Source: an uncultured Elioraea sp. (GTDB taxonomy: Bacteria; Pseudomonadota; Alphaproteobacteria; Acetobacterales; Acetobacteraceae). Taken from it: a DNA stretch of 64,000 nt. Under the pieces are notes generated by a model, which saw only the letters and a program-made list of their open reading frames with translations, had not been told where the DNA came from and searched no databases. Shown here piece after piece: positions 15,889 through 24,872 of this stretch. Position numbers and translations under genes: made by a program. Location: NCBI GenBank assembly GCA_937928775.1, contig CALFVI010000009.1:62001-126000 (forward strand), written 5' to 3'. Position 1 is the stretch's first letter, and each line of letters opens with the position of its first letter.

Positions 15889-17385
15889 TCAGCCGCGCCC
15901 GACATGGGCCAGCATGTCGGCTCCTGGCCGATCGTGCATCCTTGGCATGGCGGCGAGCGCAGCAAGATCGGGCAGCGGCCGGCGACACTCCGGGATGCCG
16001 GCGAACGCCCGTTCGGCCGCAGCAGCGGCGGCGAGCAGCGCTGCATCGCCTCGGCGTCGCCCCACCAGCTGCAGGCCGAACGGAAGGCCGCGCGAATCCA
16101 CCCCACACGGCAGCACAATGGCTGGGTGTGCCGCCAGGGTCACGGCGTAGGCAAGCGCAAGCCAGTGGTAGTAGGAGCGAAGCCCCACCCCGTCGATTTC
16201 CATCGGCGCGAGCACCGTCCACGGCATCGGCTGCACGGCCATCGCCGGCGACAGAATGAGATCGACGCGAGAGAAGAACGCATGAACCCTGCGTGCGATC
16301 GCGGTCTGCACCGCGTGCGCGCGCGCATGGTCGGCCAGGCTGTAGCCGAGCCCCTCTTCAATGTTGGCGATCAGGTTGGGCCCCAACATGTGCGGCCGCG
16401 TGCGGTAGGTTGGCAGGTGGCGGGCGAGCATTCCTTCCGCGCGCAGAACGGCGAAGGCCTCATCGGCCCCGGTCATGTCGGGGCTGGCCTCGATCACCTC
16501 GCCGAACAGGTGGCGGATGCGGCCGATGCGATCACGGAACAGGGCGCGCACTTCGGCGGAAACCGGAGCAAACCCGAAATCCTCCGTCACCGCCACACGC
16601 AGGCTGGCGAGATCGCACTCGGGGAGCGGGAAGAAGCGAGAAGCATCAACCGGGGCTGAGAGCGGATCGCGCGCGTCTTCCCCCGCCATGGCGGCAAGAA
16701 AGAAGGCGAGATCGGGCACGGTTCGCGCCATCGGGCCAAGCACCGGCAGGGGTGACCAGCCGGAGCCCCGCTTTTCGGAAGGCACAAGCCCAGGCGTGGG
16801 ACGAAACCCGACGACGCCACACCAGGCGGCCGGATTGCGCAGGCTGCCCCCGGTATCCGAACCGGTGGCGAGTGGCAGCATGCCGGTGGCAAGCGCGACG
16901 GCAGACCCGCCAGACGAACCAGCGCAGGAGAGCGCGGGGTCGAACGGATTGCCAGTCGGCCCGTAGACGGGATTGACGGTGTTGGCACCGGCGCCGAATT
17001 CGGGCGTGTTGGTCTTGGCGAGCACGATCGCGCCCGCAGCGCGCAGGCGCGCGACCATGCCGCAATCCTCGGCCGGAACGAAGGTCTCGAACTGCCGGCT
17101 GCCATAGGTGGTGCGCAGCCCGGCCGTCTCCTCCAGGTCCTTCACCCCGATCACAAGCCCCGAAAGCGGGCCGAGCCGGTCGCCGCGGCGTGCCGCCTCT
17201 TCCGCCGCCTTCGCCTCCATTCGCGCGCGGTCAACGTCCATCGCGACGATCGCGTTCAGAGCCGGATTGATGGCTTCGATGCGCGCAAGGCAAGCTTCCA
17301 GGACCTCGACTGGACTGATGTCGCGCCGTCCGATCAGGCGCCTTAGTTCGAGTGCGGAGAGGTCGCACAACGCGGCGTCGGTCAT
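15889..17385 (-). CDS. Amidase (amidase-signature family)
   Basis: A 498-residue amidase-signature enzyme. The Ser-cis-Ser-Lys triad is visible: Lys in VIGVKDLEET (about residue 82), the Gly/Ser-rich signature CAGSSGGSAVALATGM with the cis-serine, and the nucleophile in GSDTGGSLRNPAAWCGVVGFRPT. It hydrolyses a carboxamide to acid and ammonia in the cytoplasm; it is more like general AtzE/aryl amidases than GatA, and no gatB or gatC is near. The ATG overlaps the stop of the macro-domain gene by four bases. Together with the neighbouring hydrolase and lost amino-acid transporter this may have been an amide-catabolism locus. Confidence 0.9.
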   Translation of the reverse strand: MTDAALCDLSALELRRLIGRRDISPVEVLEACLARIEAINPALNAIVAMDVDRARMEAKAAEEAARRGDRLGPLSGLVIGVKDLEETAGLRTTYGSRQFETFVPAEDCGMVARLRAAGAIVLAKTNTPEFGAGANTVNPVYGPTGNPFDPALSCAGSSGGSAVALATGMLPLATGSDTGGSLRNPAAWCGVVGFRPTPGLVPSEKRGSGWSPLPVLGPMARTVPDLAFFLAAMAGEDARDPLSAPVDASRFFPLPECDLASLRVAVTEDFGFAPVSAEVRALFRDRIGRIRHLFGEVIEASPDMTGADEAFAVLRAEGMLARHLPTYRTRPHMLGPNLIANIEEGLGYSLADHARAHAVQTAIARRVHAFFSRVDLILSPAMAVQPMPWTVLAPMEIDGVGLRSYYHWLALAYAVTLAAHPAIVLPCGVDSRGLPFGLQLVGRRRGDAALLAAAAAAERAFAGIPECRRPLPDLAALAAMPRMHDRPGADMLAHVGRG

Positions 17386-17906
17386 TCGGTCTCTCCAAGC
17401 GCGCGTCGGTAGCGCGCCAACATGGCGTCGTCGAAACAGGCGAAGACGACGTCGAGATCATCGCCATGGGCGGCTAGATCGTCGCGCACAGTGGCGACCG
17501 CGACCGCGGTCGCCTCCTCAGGCGGGTAGCCGAAAATGCCGGTGGAGATGGCGGGGAAGGCGATCGATCGTCCGCCCACCTCGCGCAGCCGGGCAAGACT
17601 TTCGCGGTAGCAGGAGGCGAGAAGTGCGGCCTCCCCCTGCCCTCCCCCGTGCCAGCGCGGGCCCACGGCGTGGATAACGAAGCGCGCCGGCAAGCGGAAC
17701 CCCGGCGTTCGCACTGCCCTGCCTGTCGGCACCGGAGCGAGCGGGCGGCAGGCCTCCCAGAGGTCGGGGCCGGCCGCGCGATGGATCGCCCCGCACACAC
17801 CTCCACCGGGTGTCAGCGCCTCGTTCGCGGCGTTGACGATGGCATCAGTGGGAAGTTCGGTGATGTCACCCAGCCAGGCGCGGATCGGCATGGCGAACTC
17901 GCCCAT
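17382..17906 (-). CDS. Macro-domain protein (ADP-ribose/O-acetyl-ADP-ribose binding)
   Basis: A 174-residue single macro domain. It shows the N-terminal strand with DAIVNAANEAL, the glycine loop PGGGVCGAIHRAAG and the second ADP-ribose loop FPAISTGIFGYP. Proteins of this kind (YmdB/TARG1-like) bind or hydrolyse ADP-ribose adducts. Starts at 17906 or 17891 are both possible; the former adds only five residues. It overlaps the amidase gene by ATGA, so the two are co-translated, a pairing without an obvious metabolic reason. Confidence 0.9.
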   Translation of the reverse strand: MGEFAMPIRAWLGDITELPTDAIVNAANEALTPGGGVCGAIHRAAGPDLWEACRPLAPVPTGRAVRTPGFRLPARFVIHAVGPRWHGGGQGEAALLASCYRESLARLREVGGRSIAFPAISTGIFGYPPEEATAVAVATVRDDLAAHGDDLDVVFACFDDAMLARYRRALGETE

Positions 17907-17941
17907 TCCCAAGGCGGATTGTTGGGATCACGTGACGTCCT

Positions 17942-18730
17942 TCACAGGCACGTCATGCCGCCATCGATCAATAGGGATGCACCATTGATCAGCGCCGCCG
18001 CCGGAGAGGCGAGGAACACCGCTGCTCCCATCACGTCTTCCACTTCCCCCAGGCGGCCGAGGGGGATCGCGCGCAGCGCGCGCTCGCGGAATGCGGGGTC
18101 AGCGAGGACGGGGGCGGTCAACGGCGTCTCGATGTAGGTTGGGCAGATCGCATTGACCCGAATTCCCTTCGGCGCAAGCTCGGCCGCCATCGCCTTGGTC
18201 AGCCCTTCGATCGCGTGCTTGGTCGCGGTGTAGATCGAGCGGTTGATGCCGGCCACATGCCCATTCACCGAAGAGAGGTTGATGATCGCGCCGGGCTTGT
18301 TCGCCTCCACCATGCCGCGCGCAACCGCCTGGGCGACCGTGACCGCAGCGCGGATGTTGAGATCGATCAGCGCATCGAGACTCTCATCCTTCACCTCGAG
18401 GAAAGGTTCGCGGATGTTGGTGCCGGCGTTGTTGAGCAGGATGTCGAAGGGACCGTGTTCGGCAACCACACGGCGCACCGCGGCGCGATCCGTCACATCA
18501 AGGCGCACGGCACGCGCAGGCGGCAGCCCGCGCGAGGCGAGATACGCGACCGTCCGCTCCATCTCCTCGAGAGTTCGAGCCGCCATGACCACCTCCGCCC
18601 CGGCCTCGGCGAAAGCGATCGCGATCGCCCGCCCAAGCCCGCGCGAAGCCCCGGTGACGAAGGCCCGCTTGCCATCAAGGCGGAACGACGGCGTGGTCGG
18701 AAACCGTGTTTCAGAAGAGGGAACGGGCAT
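17942..18730 (-). CDS. Short-chain dehydrogenase/reductase (SDR)
   Basis: A 262-residue classical SDR with NAD(P)-binding TGASRGLGRAIA near residue 25, the structural NNAGTN, the catalytic Ser in INLSSVNG, and YTATK (Tyr-x-x-x-Lys). The C-terminus LINGASLLIDGGMTCL is typical of gluconate 5-dehydrogenase/3-oxoacyl-ACP reductase-like members. Substrate unknown. The ATG at 18730 was chosen because the codons upstream are unlike the family. Transcribed away from csaA; 124 bases separate the two starts. Confidence 0.9.
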   Translation of the reverse strand: MPVPSSETRFPTTPSFRLDGKRAFVTGASRGLGRAIAIAFAEAGAEVVMAARTLEEMERTVAYLASRGLPPARAVRLDVTDRAAVRRVVAEHGPFDILLNNAGTNIREPFLEVKDESLDALIDLNIRAAVTVAQAVARGMVEANKPGAIINLSSVNGHVAGINRSIYTATKHAIEGLTKAMAAELAPKGIRVNAICPTYIETPLTAPVLADPAFRERALRAIPLGRLGEVEDVMGAAVFLASPAAALINGASLLIDGGMTCL

Positions 18731-18854
18731 GGACTGGTGACGCTCCGGATGGCATGCACACTCTGGCGTCCGGTGATGCCATGCCCTCCGCTTCCGGTCC
18801 AGACGACGACGGGAGACTCCCCCTGCTGCACGGAATGTCTGAAGAAGAGGAGAG

Positions 18855-19214
18855 ATGATGGCTGAGGATCGGCAAACCGCGACGATCGCCTGGGAGGAGT
18901 TCGCGCGCATCGAGATTCGCGTCGGCACGGTCGTCGATGCACAGCCGTTTCCGCAGGCGCGTAAGCCGGCGATCAAACTGTGGGTCGATTTCGGACCCGA
19001 ACGGGGCACGCTGCAGACCTCCGCCCAACTGACGCAGCACTATAAGCCCGATGCCTTGATTGGTCGCCAGGTGGCGGGCCTCGTCAACGTGCTGCCGAAG
19101 CGAATCGCCGGCTTCGAAAGCCAATTCCTCGTCCTCGGTTTTCCGGACGAATTCGGCCACGCCGTCCTGGTTCGCCCCGACTTCCCGGTGCCGAACGGCG
19201 GCCGATTGTTCTGA
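18855..19214 (+). CDS. csaA: tRNA-binding-domain chaperone CsaA
   Basis: A 119-residue protein made of one OB-fold tRNA-binding domain: IRVGTVVDAQPFPQARKPA, then the dimer-forming middle TSAQLTQHY, the strand VNVLPKRIAGFESQFLVLG and the end PNGGRLF. Length and order match CsaA, a dimeric export-associated chaperone related to the C-terminal domain of methionyl-tRNA synthetase. Two adjacent ATGs follow a GAGGAGAG element. Monocistronic; the TRAP gene downstream converges on it, with 16 bases between the stops. Confidence 0.93.
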   Translation: MMAEDRQTATIAWEEFARIEIRVGTVVDAQPFPQARKPAIKLWVDFGPERGTLQTSAQLTQHYKPDALIGRQVAGLVNVLPKRIAGFESQFLVLGFPDEFGHAVLVRPDFPVPNGGRLF

Positions 19215-19230
19215 CAACGCCTCGTTCGGC

Positions 19231-21183
19231 TCACGTGCCAGATGAACCACGCGCGCGACCGGAACCAGAGCCGAACCAGAGCGCGACGACGGCAAGGCCT
19301 GCCAGGCCGAGGCGCAGAGGGTCGGCGAGCGCGTGGCCAAAGGCCGCGACCGCACCGGCAGCAAGTGCCACACCACGCCCCGCCAGACCGAGCGAACTGC
19401 GCAGGAAACCGGCGAATGCCGAGGCAATCAGGCTCAACGCCAACACCAGGGTCGCCGTCTCGATCGCAATCGCAAGCACGCCGCCGCGCCAGAGAATGCC
19501 GGGATCATAGATGAACGCGAAGCCGACGACGAAGCCGGCGAGTGCGAACCGCAACGCCTGCAGCCCGGTGAGCAGAGGGTCGGCTCCCGCGATGGCGGCA
19601 GCGGCGAAGGAGGCAACCGCCACCGGCGGTGTCGCATCCGCCAGCACGGCGAAATAGAACATGAACAGATGCGCGGGCAGAAGGTCGACGCCGAACTCGC
19701 GCAAGACAGGGCTGCCGAGGGCGGCGGTGATGATGTAGGCGGGCGTTGTCGGCACGCCCATGCCGAGCACGAGCGCTGTGATCATCAGCAACACGCAGAG
19801 CAGCGCAAGCGAGCCGCCCGCGAGCCCCTTGACGATGCCACCGAAGGCGACAGCGAGGCCGGTGACAGTGAGGGCGGCGGTGACAATACCGGCCCCAGCA
19901 ACCGCCGCCGCCAACACCGCCATGGTGCGTGCTGCCTCTGCCAGGGCAGCGACGATCGCGGCCGGCCCCATGCGCGTACGGCGACGCGCTGAAGCAACGA
20001 CAACCATCAACACGGTGGCGGCGAAAGCGGCGGCATTGCCGCTCCATCGCGTGACAAGCAGCCAGACGAGCGCGACGATGGGAAGGACGAGGTGGGCATC
20101 GTGGGCGACCTCGCGCCAGGACGGGATCTCGGCTGGCGTCATCGCCGCAATACCGCAGCGCTTGGCCTCGAAGTGCACAGAAACGAACAGCGCGAAATAG
20201 TAGAGCACGGCGCCGAGCGCGGCGGCGACGATGATCTCGCCATACGGGATCTGCGTGATCTCGCTCATCACGAAGGCCGCCGCCCCCATCACTGGGGGCA
20301 TCAGCGCCCCACCCGTCGAGGCAGCGGCCTCTATCCCGCCTGCGACAGCTGCCCTGTAGCCGAGGCGTTTCATCATCGGAATGGTGATCGCGCCCGTGGT
20401 CGCGACGTTCGACACGGTCGATCCGCTCATCGTGCCAAAGAGGCCCGAGGTGATGACGGCGACCTTGGCGGGGCCGCCGGCATAGCGCCCTGCGACCGCC
20501 GCCCCAAAGTTCGAAAATAGCCGCCCCGTTCCAGACGCCTGCACGAAAGCGCCGAACAGGATGAACATCGCGATCGTGCCGGCGACGATGCCGATCAACG
20601 GGCCGTAGATGCCGCCAACGATGGGCACAAGGAACGCAGTCTCGACAATCATCGCGACCGGGAACGGACGCGTGTGCAAAACGCCGGGCAAATGCTGGCC
20701 AAAGTACATATAGAGCAAGGCCCCTGCGACAATCGCCGCGAACGCAGGGGCGACGGCACGGCGAATGGCCTCGAGCAGGGTCAGGATCGCGATCACGCCA
20801 AGCCAAAACTCGCTAGGGCTTAGCGGTTCGATGAACTCCATCCGCGCATTGATCGACCTCGCCTCGGCCACAATGTGCAGGCTCGGCAGGAGAGCGAACA
20901 GCGCGAGGATCAGATCCGGCATCGACGGACGAGCGCGGGGCGCCGCACTGCGTCGTGCCGGAAAGCAAAGAAAAGAGAGGGGAAGAAGGGCGGCAAGGTG
21001 AAAGCCACGCAGCGCGAGCGGTTCGGGTACGAAGAACACGTCGCGCGTCCAGCCACCGGCGCCGAAGACGTGACGCGCAACGTTCTCCATCAAGCCGGCT
21101 CCGCCGAGCCAGAGATGCGCGAAGCCGATCAGAGCCGCGTAGGCGGTGATCAGCCAGCGCCAGGGCCCGAAAAGGTCACGCAC
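19231..21183 (-). CDS. TRAP transporter fused permease (4TM/12TM type)
   Basis: A 650-residue membrane protein. An N-terminal set of four helices corresponds to the small TRAP subunit. It is joined to a DctM-like large subunit with LFGAFVQASGTGRLF, GTMSGSTVSNVATTGAITIPMMKRLGY and the late loop GMGVPTTPAYIITA. These motifs mark the fused permeases that work with TAXI-type binding proteins to import organic acids or amino acids using a sodium or proton gradient. The start is a GTG at 21183. The gene follows the binding-protein gene by 36 bases and is in the same reading frame, separated only by that gene's TGA. Confidence 0.92.
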   Translation of the reverse strand: MRDLFGPWRWLITAYAALIGFAHLWLGGAGLMENVARHVFGAGGWTRDVFFVPEPLALRGFHLAALLPLSFLCFPARRSAAPRARPSMPDLILALFALLPSLHIVAEARSINARMEFIEPLSPSEFWLGVIAILTLLEAIRRAVAPAFAAIVAGALLYMYFGQHLPGVLHTRPFPVAMIVETAFLVPIVGGIYGPLIGIVAGTIAMFILFGAFVQASGTGRLFSNFGAAVAGRYAGGPAKVAVITSGLFGTMSGSTVSNVATTGAITIPMMKRLGYRAAVAGGIEAAASTGGALMPPVMGAAAFVMSEITQIPYGEIIVAAALGAVLYYFALFVSVHFEAKRCGIAAMTPAEIPSWREVAHDAHLVLPIVALVWLLVTRWSGNAAAFAATVLMVVVASARRRTRMGPAAIVAALAEAARTMAVLAAAVAGAGIVTAALTVTGLAVAFGGIVKGLAGGSLALLCVLLMITALVLGMGVPTTPAYIITAALGSPVLREFGVDLLPAHLFMFYFAVLADATPPVAVASFAAAAIAGADPLLTGLQALRFALAGFVVGFAFIYDPGILWRGGVLAIAIETATLVLALSLIASAFAGFLRSSLGLAGRGVALAAGAVAAFGHALADPLRLGLAGLAVVALWFGSGSGRARGSSGT

Positions 21184-21219
21184 CCCGGGAAAGCGGAACC
21201 CGGCCGCAACAGCGAGGGC

Positions 21220-22200
21220 TCACAACGTGCAGCCGACTTCCGCATAGGCGCGACGCGCACCCGGGTGCAAAGGCGCACCCGGATACTTGCAGGCGACGGC
21301 AGGGTTGAAGGCGGCCATCGACGGATGGATCGAGCCGAGGCGGGAACGGTTCTCGATCAGAACCTTCACCATGCGGTACATCGTCTCCTCAGGGATCGTG
21401 TTGGCGACGACAAGCACGGTGTCGAAGGTGGTGACGGGAACGTCGCCGGTCTGCATCGGCGGTTGGTAGGTGCCAGCCGGGATCACGCCCTGCGAAAAGC
21501 CGTAGGTCTTGCTCAGGTGGTCGCGCACATCCTGCGGGAAGGGGACGAGCGTGGCGGGGCGGCGTCCGCGCTGGATCTCGTTCACCATTGCCGCCGGCCG
21601 GGCGAGCGCGACGTACACGTAATCCACCTGCCCATCCATGAACGCTGCTGCAAGGTCGTTGTAGGAGCCCTGCACCACGCGCCCGCCCTCGGAGCGAATC
21701 TTGTCGAAACTCGTGCCGAAGTAACGCAGGATGTAGGTCAAGGTCAGGGTGTCTGAGGAGGTTCCCTGCGGCGCGCCGATGCGCAGTCCCCGCATGGTCA
21801 GGATTTCACGCATGTCGGTCGGGCCACCATCGGCCCGGCGCAGCATGTGGTGTTCGGTCGGGCTCCAACCGACGCCGATGTGGCTAATCTTGTCATGTAC
21901 CGCGCGATAGGGCTCTTCGCCCTTGACGGCGGAGGAGACGAGGAAGTCGAGCCCGAAGCCGATGTGGGAAATGCCGTTCTGCACCCGGGTCGGGTTGCCG
22001 AGCCCACCGCCTGGCACGACCCTGATGGTGAGGCCTGGAATGTTCTCCTGCAGGATCTGGGACAGGCCCGTCGCCATGGTGAACCAGCCGCCGCCCAAGG
22101 CGCCGGCGACCATCTCGTAAGTCTGGCCAGAGGCCGGAGCGGAGGTCGCCAAGCCGAAGGAGGCTACGGCAACGATCAGCGTGCGTCGGGTCGCGGTCAT
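21220..22200 (-). CDS. TAXI-family TRAP transporter solute-binding protein
   Basis: A 326-residue periplasmic protein with a signal peptide (TLIVAVASFGLATSAPASG, cut near residue 23). The mature start YEMVAGALGGGWFTMATGLSQIL is the family hallmark, followed by GGLGNPTRVQNG. TAXI proteins deliver substrate to fused TRAP permeases such as the one encoded just downstream; the ligand is unknown, though glutamate or C4-dicarboxylates are typical. The ATG at 22200 has GGGAGAGGAAG immediately upstream, which decides the start over the longer open frame. Confidence 0.93.
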   Translation of the reverse strand: MTATRRTLIVAVASFGLATSAPASGQTYEMVAGALGGGWFTMATGLSQILQENIPGLTIRVVPGGGLGNPTRVQNGISHIGFGLDFLVSSAVKGEEPYRAVHDKISHIGVGWSPTEHHMLRRADGGPTDMREILTMRGLRIGAPQGTSSDTLTLTYILRYFGTSFDKIRSEGGRVVQGSYNDLAAAFMDGQVDYVYVALARPAAMVNEIQRGRRPATLVPFPQDVRDHLSKTYGFSQGVIPAGTYQPPMQTGDVPVTTFDTVLVVANTIPEETMYRMVKVLIENRSRLGSIHPSMAAFNPAVACKYPGAPLHPGARRAYAEVGCTL

Positions 22201-22298
22201 CTTCCTCTCCCTTTTGTGAGCCCTCACCCATGGTGCGACGACAGGGCGAAGCCGGCAATGGCTTGTCGCGCAGAGGGGCTGGTGTTTCTCTGCTGCTC

Positions 22299-22757
22299 GT
22301 GCCGCTTTACGTGTCCTACGGCAGCAACATGGACCCCAGCCGGCTGGCCGCCCGTACGGGTGCCGACCCGGCGCGGGTCGCGGCCCGCTACGCCGTTCGC
22401 TTGCGCGGCTTTCGGCTTGCCTTCGCCAAGCGCAACGACGACGGCACGGCCTACGCGACCCTGCTTCCGGATCACGCGGCGGAGGCAGAAGGCATTGCCT
22501 ATCACCTAACGGATGGGGAGCTGGCGCGACTCGACCAGGCGGAAGGCGTGCCTGGGCACTATGTGCGGGCCATCATCGAAGCGCTGCCGGTCGCGGGCGG
22601 GCCTGCAGTCGCGGCCGAGACCTACCTTGCTAACCCGGCGCGGCTGGCCGAGGGTTTGAAGCCGCCACGGTGGTATCTTAATCACTTCCTGGCCGCGCGC
22701 GATCGGCTGAGCCGCCGTTGGGTGGCGTGGCTGGAACAGGTGGAGACCATGGATTGA
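22299..22757 (+). CDS. Gamma-glutamylcyclotransferase-like protein
   Basis: About 152 residues of the GGCT/AIG2 fold, opening with the diagnostic substrate loop LYVSYGSNMDPSRL and continuing with FAKRNDDGTAYATL. The catalytic Glu is expected in LDQAEGVPGHY. Such enzymes release 5-oxoproline from gamma-glutamyl peptides. A GTG at 22299 gives the family-like N-terminus; an ATG at 22230 would add 23 unmatched residues and has no ribosome-binding site, so the start is not settled. The next gene overlaps its stop. Confidence 0.8.
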   Translation: MPLYVSYGSNMDPSRLAARTGADPARVAARYAVRLRGFRLAFAKRNDDGTAYATLLPDHAAEAEGIAYHLTDGELARLDQAEGVPGHYVRAIIEALPVAGGPAVAAETYLANPARLAEGLKPPRWYLNHFLAARDRLSRRWVAWLEQVETMD

Positions 22758-23200
22758 GTGCCGTGGTCGAGGCCCTCCGTCTGGCCTACGAGACGGCATG
22801 GTATTCCGTCGCGCTTGCCGACGGTGTCGAGGTGCTGCGGGTGGGGCAAGCGGTGCCGCCGAGGGTCGCGGCCTGGATCGTGGCCCAGGGCAAACCGGGC
22901 GCGGGTTTCGTCACTGCCTGCAACCCCCACGGAAGACTGGCTTCGGACAAAGAGAACGCAGAGGCCATGGCGCGGCTGAGAGCCCTGGTCGCCTGCCGCA
23001 GCTGGCCTGCGCTGCCAGGAGCCGGAGGCAGCGACCGCGACGACTGGCCGGCGGAGCCGAGCCTCTTGGTCGCGCTCGACTCGGTGACACAAGCCGAACG
23101 GCTCGGCCGCTCTTTCCGGCAGAACGCGATCCTCTGGCTGCCGCTGACCGGCACGGTCGAACTGGTCTGGCTGGCGCGCTCTCAGGCCGGTTGCCAGTAG
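22754..23200 (+). CDS. DUF3293-domain protein
   Basis: A 148-residue protein recognised as DUF3293 by AYETAWYSV at the N-terminus, FVTACNPHGRLASDKEN in the middle, then WPAEPSLLVALDS and GRSFRQNAILW. The function of the family is unknown. The TTG at 22754 overlaps the preceding stop (TTGA); a GTG at 22763 is an equally good start. It is probably translated together with the cyclotransferase-like gene. Its last 19 bases overlap the end of the gene on the other strand. Confidence 0.8.
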   Translation: MSAVVEALRLAYETAWYSVALADGVEVLRVGQAVPPRVAAWIVAQGKPGAGFVTACNPHGRLASDKENAEAMARLRALVACRSWPALPGAGGSDRDDWPAEPSLLVALDSVTQAERLGRSFRQNAILWLPLTGTVELVWLARSQAGCQ

Positions 23201-23754
23201 CGGAGGACCACCACGCGCGCCTTAGCGAAGGTGGAGTTTTCGCGCAGCGGGCGCGGCGAGCCGTTGCGCACCCAGCGCTGCGCGGCAGAGCGGAGCTCCT
23301 GGTCGGCGAGGATCTCCGCCATCAGTTCGTTCAGAAGCTCGGTCAACACCTCAGGCGGGGCCTGCCTGTCTTCCCCCCCAGTCACCTGGCTGACGACCGC
23401 GCGCGCATAGTCCACGGCATCGAGAAAAAGCTGCGCTTCTTCCGTCGAGTAATCGTGCAGGTCGCGGCATGGCGGGGCCGGCACAAGGCGCAAGGCCATC
23501 AAGGCCTCGACCTGTGCATCCGTTGCAGTCCCAGCCTTGCCGACCCGCGGCATCTCCCGCCAGGGGCGCTGCAGCTCGGGACGCGGCGGACCGACGGCAG
23601 CGGGGACCTTGGCCGCTTCCTGCCGCGACGCGGCACGGGCGAACCAGCGCCAGGGTCTCACTAGCCAGCCGAGCGTGTGCCAAAGCGCAGCCAGCACGCC
23701 CCACAAAATCGAACCTGCTGTGCGAATGGTCGACCCCCGAAATCCGCCGTTCAC
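23182..23754 (-). CDS. Hypothetical protein with one N-terminal membrane segment
   Basis: A 190-residue protein I do not recognise. Residues about 15-35 (SILWGVLAALWHTLGWLV) form a likely membrane anchor, followed by a basic stretch RPWRWFARAASRQ. The rest is soluble and mostly helical, with a conserved-looking segment DYSTEEAQLFLDAVDYARAVV and ELLNELMAEILADQELRSAAQRWV. The start is a GTG. It lies downstream of rpsU on the same strand, with a hairpin between them. Confidence 0.6.
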   Translation of the reverse strand: MNGGFRGSTIRTAGSILWGVLAALWHTLGWLVRPWRWFARAASRQEAAKVPAAVGPPRPELQRPWREMPRVGKAGTATDAQVEALMALRLVPAPPCRDLHDYSTEEAQLFLDAVDYARAVVSQVTGGEDRQAPPEVLTELLNELMAEILADQELRSAAQRWVRNGSPRPLRENSTFAKARVVVLRYWQPA

Positions 23755-23788
23755 CGACAGGTCACGCGGGCGCGCCCGCGCCCACTAA

Positions 23789-23809
23789 GCCGGCGGTCAC
23801 TCCGCCGGC
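23789..23809 (-). terminator. Putative terminator after rpsU
   Basis: A perfect 8-bp stem (23789-23796 with 23802-23809) and a 5-base loop, 29 bases beyond the rpsU stop in its direction of transcription. Only a weak T-rich tail (TTAG) follows, so Rho-independent function is uncertain. Confidence 0.5.
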
Positions 23810-23837
23810 GCTTTCGGCCTGCCAGCACGATTGGGGT

Positions 23838-24041
23838 TCAGAAACCTTCCCGCTCCAGCCGTTTGCGCTCGAGCTTGCGTGCCCGGCGCACGGCCTCCGC
23901 CCGCTCACGGGCCCGACGCTCGGACGGCTTCTCGTAGTGGCGGCGAAGCTTCATCTCGCGGAAGATTCCCTCCCGCTGCATTTTCTTCTTGAGCGCCTTC
24001 AGCGCCTGATCGATGTTGTTGTCGCGAACCAGAACCTGCAC
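23838..24041 (-). CDS. rpsU: Small ribosomal subunit protein bS21
   Basis: A 67-residue, very basic protein: [21 protein letters not shown], then [21 protein letters not shown] and an Arg/Lys-rich C-terminus ending KRLEREGF. This is bS21 of the 30S subunit. The open frame extends far upstream, but the family N-terminus begins at a GTG at 24041, which has GGAGGT nine bases upstream. Monocistronic between the deformylase promoter region and a terminator-like hairpin. Confidence 0.97.
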   Translation of the reverse strand: MQVLVRDNNIDQALKALKKKMQREGIFREMKLRRHYEKPSERRARERAEAVRRARKLERKRLEREGF

Positions 24042-24050
24042 GTGGGGCTG

Positions 24051-24057
24051 ACCTCCA
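24051..24057 (-). promoter_or_regulatory. rpsU ribosome-binding site
   Basis: A strong anti-Shine-Dalgarno match (GGAGGT on the minus strand) nine bases before a GTG start. It fixes the translation start of bS21, which otherwise sits inside a much longer open frame. Confidence 0.75.
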
Positions 24058-24268
24058 TCTTCCATCTTCTGCCGATGCGTCCTCCCAAACAGTTGGGGAA
24101 ACTGCGGACGCAAAAACAGAGCAGGCCGGCAAGCCGGCCTCAGGGTGTTAAGCCATAGCACAGCGGGACAGGCGCTGGAAGGTCGGCCCATCCGCAGCCA
24201 CCGTTTGCGCGGAGCATGCGCCCTCCCATCTCTGCCATGCCTGACCTGCCGCATCAGCGGGGTTTCCG

Positions 24269-24841
24269 ATGGCCATCCTGAAGATCGCCCGCATGGGCCA
24301 TCCCATCCTGCTTGCCCGGGCAGACCCGGTGTCTGACCCGACCGCACCGGACGTGCGTCGCCTGGTGGCGGACATGATCGACACCCTGCTCGATGCTGAT
24401 GCAGCCGGCCTCGCCGCGCCGCAGGTGCACGTACCTCTTCGCCTGTTCGTCTTTCGTTGCCGCCCCGAGCGTCTGACCGCCGATCCCGCCGACCGTCCGA
24501 CCGCACCCGAGGTGGAGGTGGTGATCAACCCGGAGATCGAGCCCCTCGGGGCCGAGCGAGAAACGGCATGGGAGGGCTGCCTTTCCATCCCCGGGCTGCG
24601 TGGCGCGGTGCCGCGGTACGTTCGCATCCGGTATCGCGGACAGACGCTCGAGGGGGAAACGGTGGAGCGGACAGTGAGCGGGTTCCACGCGCGCGTGGTT
24701 CAGCATGAGGTCGACCACCTCGATGGCATTCTCTACCCGAAGCGGATGGAGGACTTCGCGCTGTTCGGCTTCACCGAGGAGCTGGCCCGTGCCGCGCATG
24801 GCGTGATCGGCATCCCGCGCGGTGCCGGACGGGATGGCTGA
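24269..24841 (+). CDS. def: Peptide deformylase
   Basis: A 190-residue metalloenzyme that removes the N-formyl group from nascent proteins. All three motifs are present: GLAAPQVH (about residue 47), EGCLSIPG with the metal-binding Cys, and QHEVDHLDG with the two His ligands and catalytic Glu. The insert [22 protein letters not shown] before the second motif is typical of some alphaproteobacterial forms. The COQ9 gene follows immediately. Confidence 0.96.
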   Translation: MAILKIARMGHPILLARADPVSDPTAPDVRRLVADMIDTLLDADAAGLAAPQVHVPLRLFVFRCRPERLTADPADRPTAPEVEVVINPEIEPLGAERETAWEGCLSIPGLRGAVPRYVRIRYRGQTLEGETVERTVSGFHARVVQHEVDHLDGILYPKRMEDFALFGFTEELARAAHGVIGIPRGAGRDG

Positions 24842-24872
24842 CGCACGACAGAGACAGGCCGAGGACAGGGGA

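Noticed and set aside
23182-23200. Real conflict between the DUF3293 gene and the minus-strand hypothetical gene
   Set aside because: A 19-base tail-to-tail overlap is acceptable and both frames have good coding character.
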